DNA from: Chloromonas sp. AAM2
Taxonomy: Eukaryota > Chlorophyta > Chlorophyceae > Chlamydomonadales > Chlamydomonadaceae
Reading direction: 5' to 3'
Assembly (NCBI GenBank): GCA_004335635.1
Contig: QAXH01002698.1
Span: 1-31,678, forward strand
Length of the DNA stretch: 31,678 nucleotides
The position numbers were made by a program, and so were the translations under genes. Each line of letters opens with the position of its first letter. Positions within the stretch are counted from its first letter, which is position 1. The notes under the pieces are model-generated. The model searched no databases, was not told the DNA's origin, and saw only the letters and a program-made list of their open reading frames with translations. This document shows positions 29,007-31,678 of the stretch, one piece after another.

Positions 29007-31678
29007 ATGGACAGATATGGAGATGCCAGCGCATCTCGTACGTGGTGTCACTGCTTCCAACCAACATGCCAGCTGTTATTGACACCACATTTGCAGGAAC
29101 TATACAGGCCTCCCAGTCCTTCACCTTCTAGCTGGAAGGACTGTATCTACTTGGCCTGGCCACCAACAACAGACCAACAGGAGCAGCACCAACCAGCTGT
29201 GCTCAAGGCAGCTGCCTTTCAGCTGCAGGGCAAGCCAGGCAAATGCAGAATGTGTCTGTTTCAACAGCCAGGGCTATCCACCCCACGCCATTGCAACAAG
29301 GAACCAGGAAGCTCTTGCCAGTTTGGTGCTTCAAGCCACCCGACAGCGGCCCCAACACAGCCTCTCCGCCGCTTCCTGCGCACTGCCACACTCGGGAACA
29401 GTGACAATGCGATTCCATGCTCCCTCGCACACCCACCCACACCACCCAACGCCACACACACGCCACAGCAACGCACACTGGCGGCCGGCGACACTGGCCA
29501 CAAGCGTAACCTGGGATGCCTGCCCGGCAGCAAGACCAGGTTGTGCACCTCACCTGACAGGCTATCATCTGCTCCATGGGGCAGGGGCAAAAATGCGCGT
29601 CACAGCGCGTCCAAGGTCTGGAGTTTGCATTCATCCTCACCTCGTGACCTTGCACTTCTGGCTGCCAACGGCCAGAGCAAACGAGCACGTGCTTTGCTGT
29701 ACTGGTCCACCGTAGTGCATGGCCGTGCATCTTCTGATGCCATGCCCCGGAGGATTCAATCAGCGAGGTTCAGTGACCGTGTCAGCAAGTCAGCACTTGA
29801 AGTTGCTGCAAAAGGGGAAACCACGCTGTCAGAAACCCCTCACAGCCCGAAGAGTGCATTGGAGGCTGGATGTGAGCATGCTCTCTCACCCTGCCGTGAT
29901 GCAAGCAAGGCCGGTAAGGGCATGCCACGGGTGTCACACCACAGCATGCCTTGCCACAACGACGCAGTCAGCGCCCAGCTTGAGACACAGCCAGCTGCTC
30001 GGCCGGAGATGCTGCAGAAGGCGATGCAGCCGACAGCGCAAGCAGGCACCACAGCACCATCAACTGAAGCAACTGAACCTGCTCGGTTGCTGAACTCAAG
30101 TCCATCTCTTACACTGCAAGACGACTTTGTATACCTTCCTCTGCCTCCCTCAAACCACCTGCACGTAGTTTGTGATCGTGGTCCTCACGTAAACAAGCTT
30201 CATGCAGCAGCGTTGGAGGCAGAGCGGCAGCAGGTTGTGGAGCCACGCGCCCTCAAGTCATCACGCTTAAACACAAGCAGCTTGGTTGAGCTCATCAGCA
30301 CAGTGCCTTTTGAACTATCTTTTGACGAAGCAGACACATTGGTTTATGGCACACCAAGCAGCAGCATTGAGCTTGTGGACGGGCTTCCTGAAGTACCGGC
30401 ATGGCCTGTGTCCACACCGGCAGGTGTTGGTGAGCCAGACAGATCACCAGATAAAGCCACTGCCCTGGGGCCAAGAGTGGCAAGCATTGTAGCAGCGTGG
30501 AATATGGCAGCTGCAGCAGCAAATGCAGCGCCCGAGAAGCAGACAGTACCACGGTTTGTGCCCTGGGATCTCGCACACGCTAAGCCCAGTATCAAGGACT
30601 GCCCTGCGCCAGCGGATGGTGCAGCTGAAGATGGCACGGTGCATGAGATAGCTGCCCGGGTACCAGAAGTTGCACCCGCAGTTTGCAAGGTCGCTGTTGC
30701 AGCCCAGCCTGCAGGCAGCCAGGCAGACGACTGCGAGCAGCCGCCCATTGTTGTGTCAACCAGCGCACGAACGCAACGGTTGTCAGCAGAGCAGCGTCAG
30801 ACACAGTTATCGCAGCTGTTGCCGGATGGAAACCAGACAGCATGTGAGCTGCCGGGTAGGCATGCAGAGCGTAGAGGTTCACGGGCCTTAACAAAGGTGG
30901 GTTCCCCAATGAATGCTGCATCTCGCACAGTCTCCATCAGACAACTTCCTCACCCTTGTCTGTGGCGTTGATAGTCCTGGCCGTAGTGTATGTCCGACTT
31001 TGCTTACCTGAAGTTGAGGGCTCAGCAGCGTGGCTGTGGGCCCAGCCAACATGTCCTGTCATGCTCCACTTGACTTGTCGGACTCGTTGTCCCTTGTGCG
31101 TGCACAGGCTGAAGGCGAACCAGTCAAGGGCAAGGCGAGCACAGGGCAACCAAACTGTGCAGCGCGTCATGTAGCCAGACATGCGCACGCGGTGGCCAAT
31201 TCCTACAAGCTGGCCTCACCGGGTGCTGTCGCAGTGCTGGCGTATGGAAGATCTACCGGAAACAGCTGTGGCACGGATGGGCAACATATTGCAGATGACT
31301 CCAGTGATGCAGGAACTGCACCTGACCTGGAGCCTCCTGTCACTGCCAGCCCAGCACAGCAGGAGCAGCCCACCGCTGTCACTGCCAGCCCGGCGCAGCA
31401 GCAGGAGCAGTCCACAGCTGTCGCCGCCAGCCCGGCACAGCAGGAGCAGCCCACCGCTGTCACTGCCAGCCCGGCACAANCACCGCTGTCACTGCCAGCC
31501 CGGCACAACAGCAGGAGCAGCCCGTCGCTGTCACTGCCAGCCCCGCACAGCAGCAGGAGCAGCCCGCCCCTGTCACTGCCAGCCCGGGACAGCAGGAGCA
31601 GCCCACAGCTGTCGCTGCCAGTCCGGGACAGCAGGAGCAGCCCACCGCTGTCGCCGCCAGCACGGCACAGCAGGAGCA
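29007..31678 (+). CDS. large low-complexity protein of unknown function (partial)
   Basis: One long frame, 29007-30896, ends at a donor (AAAG then GTGGGT) in phase 0, and a second frame starts after the acceptor TGCACAG at 31108, also phase 0; it runs past the window end. The first exon gives about 630 residues, Ser/Pro/Ala/Gln/Thr-rich, without a recognised domain; its most ordered-looking part is near SLVELISTVPFELSFDEADT. The second exon reads AEGEPVKGKASTGQPN and leads into a tandem repeat of 13-14 residues. The true start is unclear: 29007 is the first in-frame ATG of this frame, but an acceptor at 29096 (TTTGCAG) suggests 29097 may begin an internal exon of a longer gene. The N at 31480 disrupts the frame and marks missing sequence. 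Membership in any family is unknown. Confidence 0.55.
31335..31678 (+). repeat. 39/42-bp coding minisatellite (TASPAQQEQP repeat)
   Basis: About nine units encode variants of AVTASPAQQEQPT, with an optional extra Gln making 14 residues; the last unit is cut by the window end. The units differ by single substitutions (TAS/AAS, PAQ/PGQ, PT/ST/PV/PA). The fourth unit is interrupted by the N at 31480. Confidence 0.9.
31480..31480. other. assembly gap of unknown size
   Basis: A single N sits inside the tandem repeat, between GGCACAA and CACCGCTG. The expected unit has at least CAGGAGCAGCC between these, and the reading frame changes across the N. So it stands for collapsed or missing repeat sequence, not one base. 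Confidence 0.85.

Noticed and set aside
29203..29730. 175-codon minus frame within the low-complexity gene
   Set aside because: It is a shadow of the longer plus-strand frame, rich in Cys and Trp as antisense frames of Pro/Ala/Gln-rich coding sequence usually are.

Overview
The window looks like nuclear DNA of a green alga (Chlorophyta), of roughly balanced base composition and very intron-rich. The evidence is GT...AG introns with a recurrent TGCAG acceptor, TGTAA-type poly(A) signals behind two genes, a nuclear gene for a chloroplast thylakoid-lumen protein with a twin-arginine signal, and small exons that join in phase into known eukaryotic families. No bacterial operon, CRISPR array, rRNA or tRNA gene was recognised. 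Species cannot be told from the sequence alone. All exon joins were read by eye, so individual splice sites may be wrong by a few bases.

Layout. 1-4507: mostly without recognisable genes (one possible minus-strand exon at 2821-2961, a CTG microsatellite, one copy of a dispersed repeat). 4881-5351, minus strand: three-exon LSM3 gene (U6 snRNP / mRNA-decay Sm-like protein). 5552-14511, plus strand: 23-exon gene for an 888-residue Vps10/sortilin-type sorting receptor, sharing a 200-bp divergent promoter with LSM3. 14512-17139: intergenic, with a foldback sequence, an orphan exon-like piece and a second copy of the dispersed repeat. 17140-19007, minus strand: five-exon gene for a small thylakoid-lumen protein. 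19180-21361, plus strand: five-exon ankyrin-repeat protein, divergent from the lumen gene with 172 bp between start codons. 22481-26729, plus strand: six-exon bZIP transcription factor of plant group I (VIP1/RF2a-like) type with a very long C-terminal extension. 26730-29006: intergenic, with the third copy of the dispersed repeat. 29007-31678, plus strand: start of a large low-complexity protein ending in a 13-14-residue tandem repeat that contains a one-base assembly gap and runs off the window.

The genes do not form a pathway; this is ordinary eukaryotic gene order with two head-to-head pairs. The most unusual structure is around the lumen gene: a segment of about 90 bp containing its promoter-proximal sequence and start codon is present a second time, inverted, inside its own third intron. 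Large introns of the Vps10 gene carry foldback or locally duplicated sequence.
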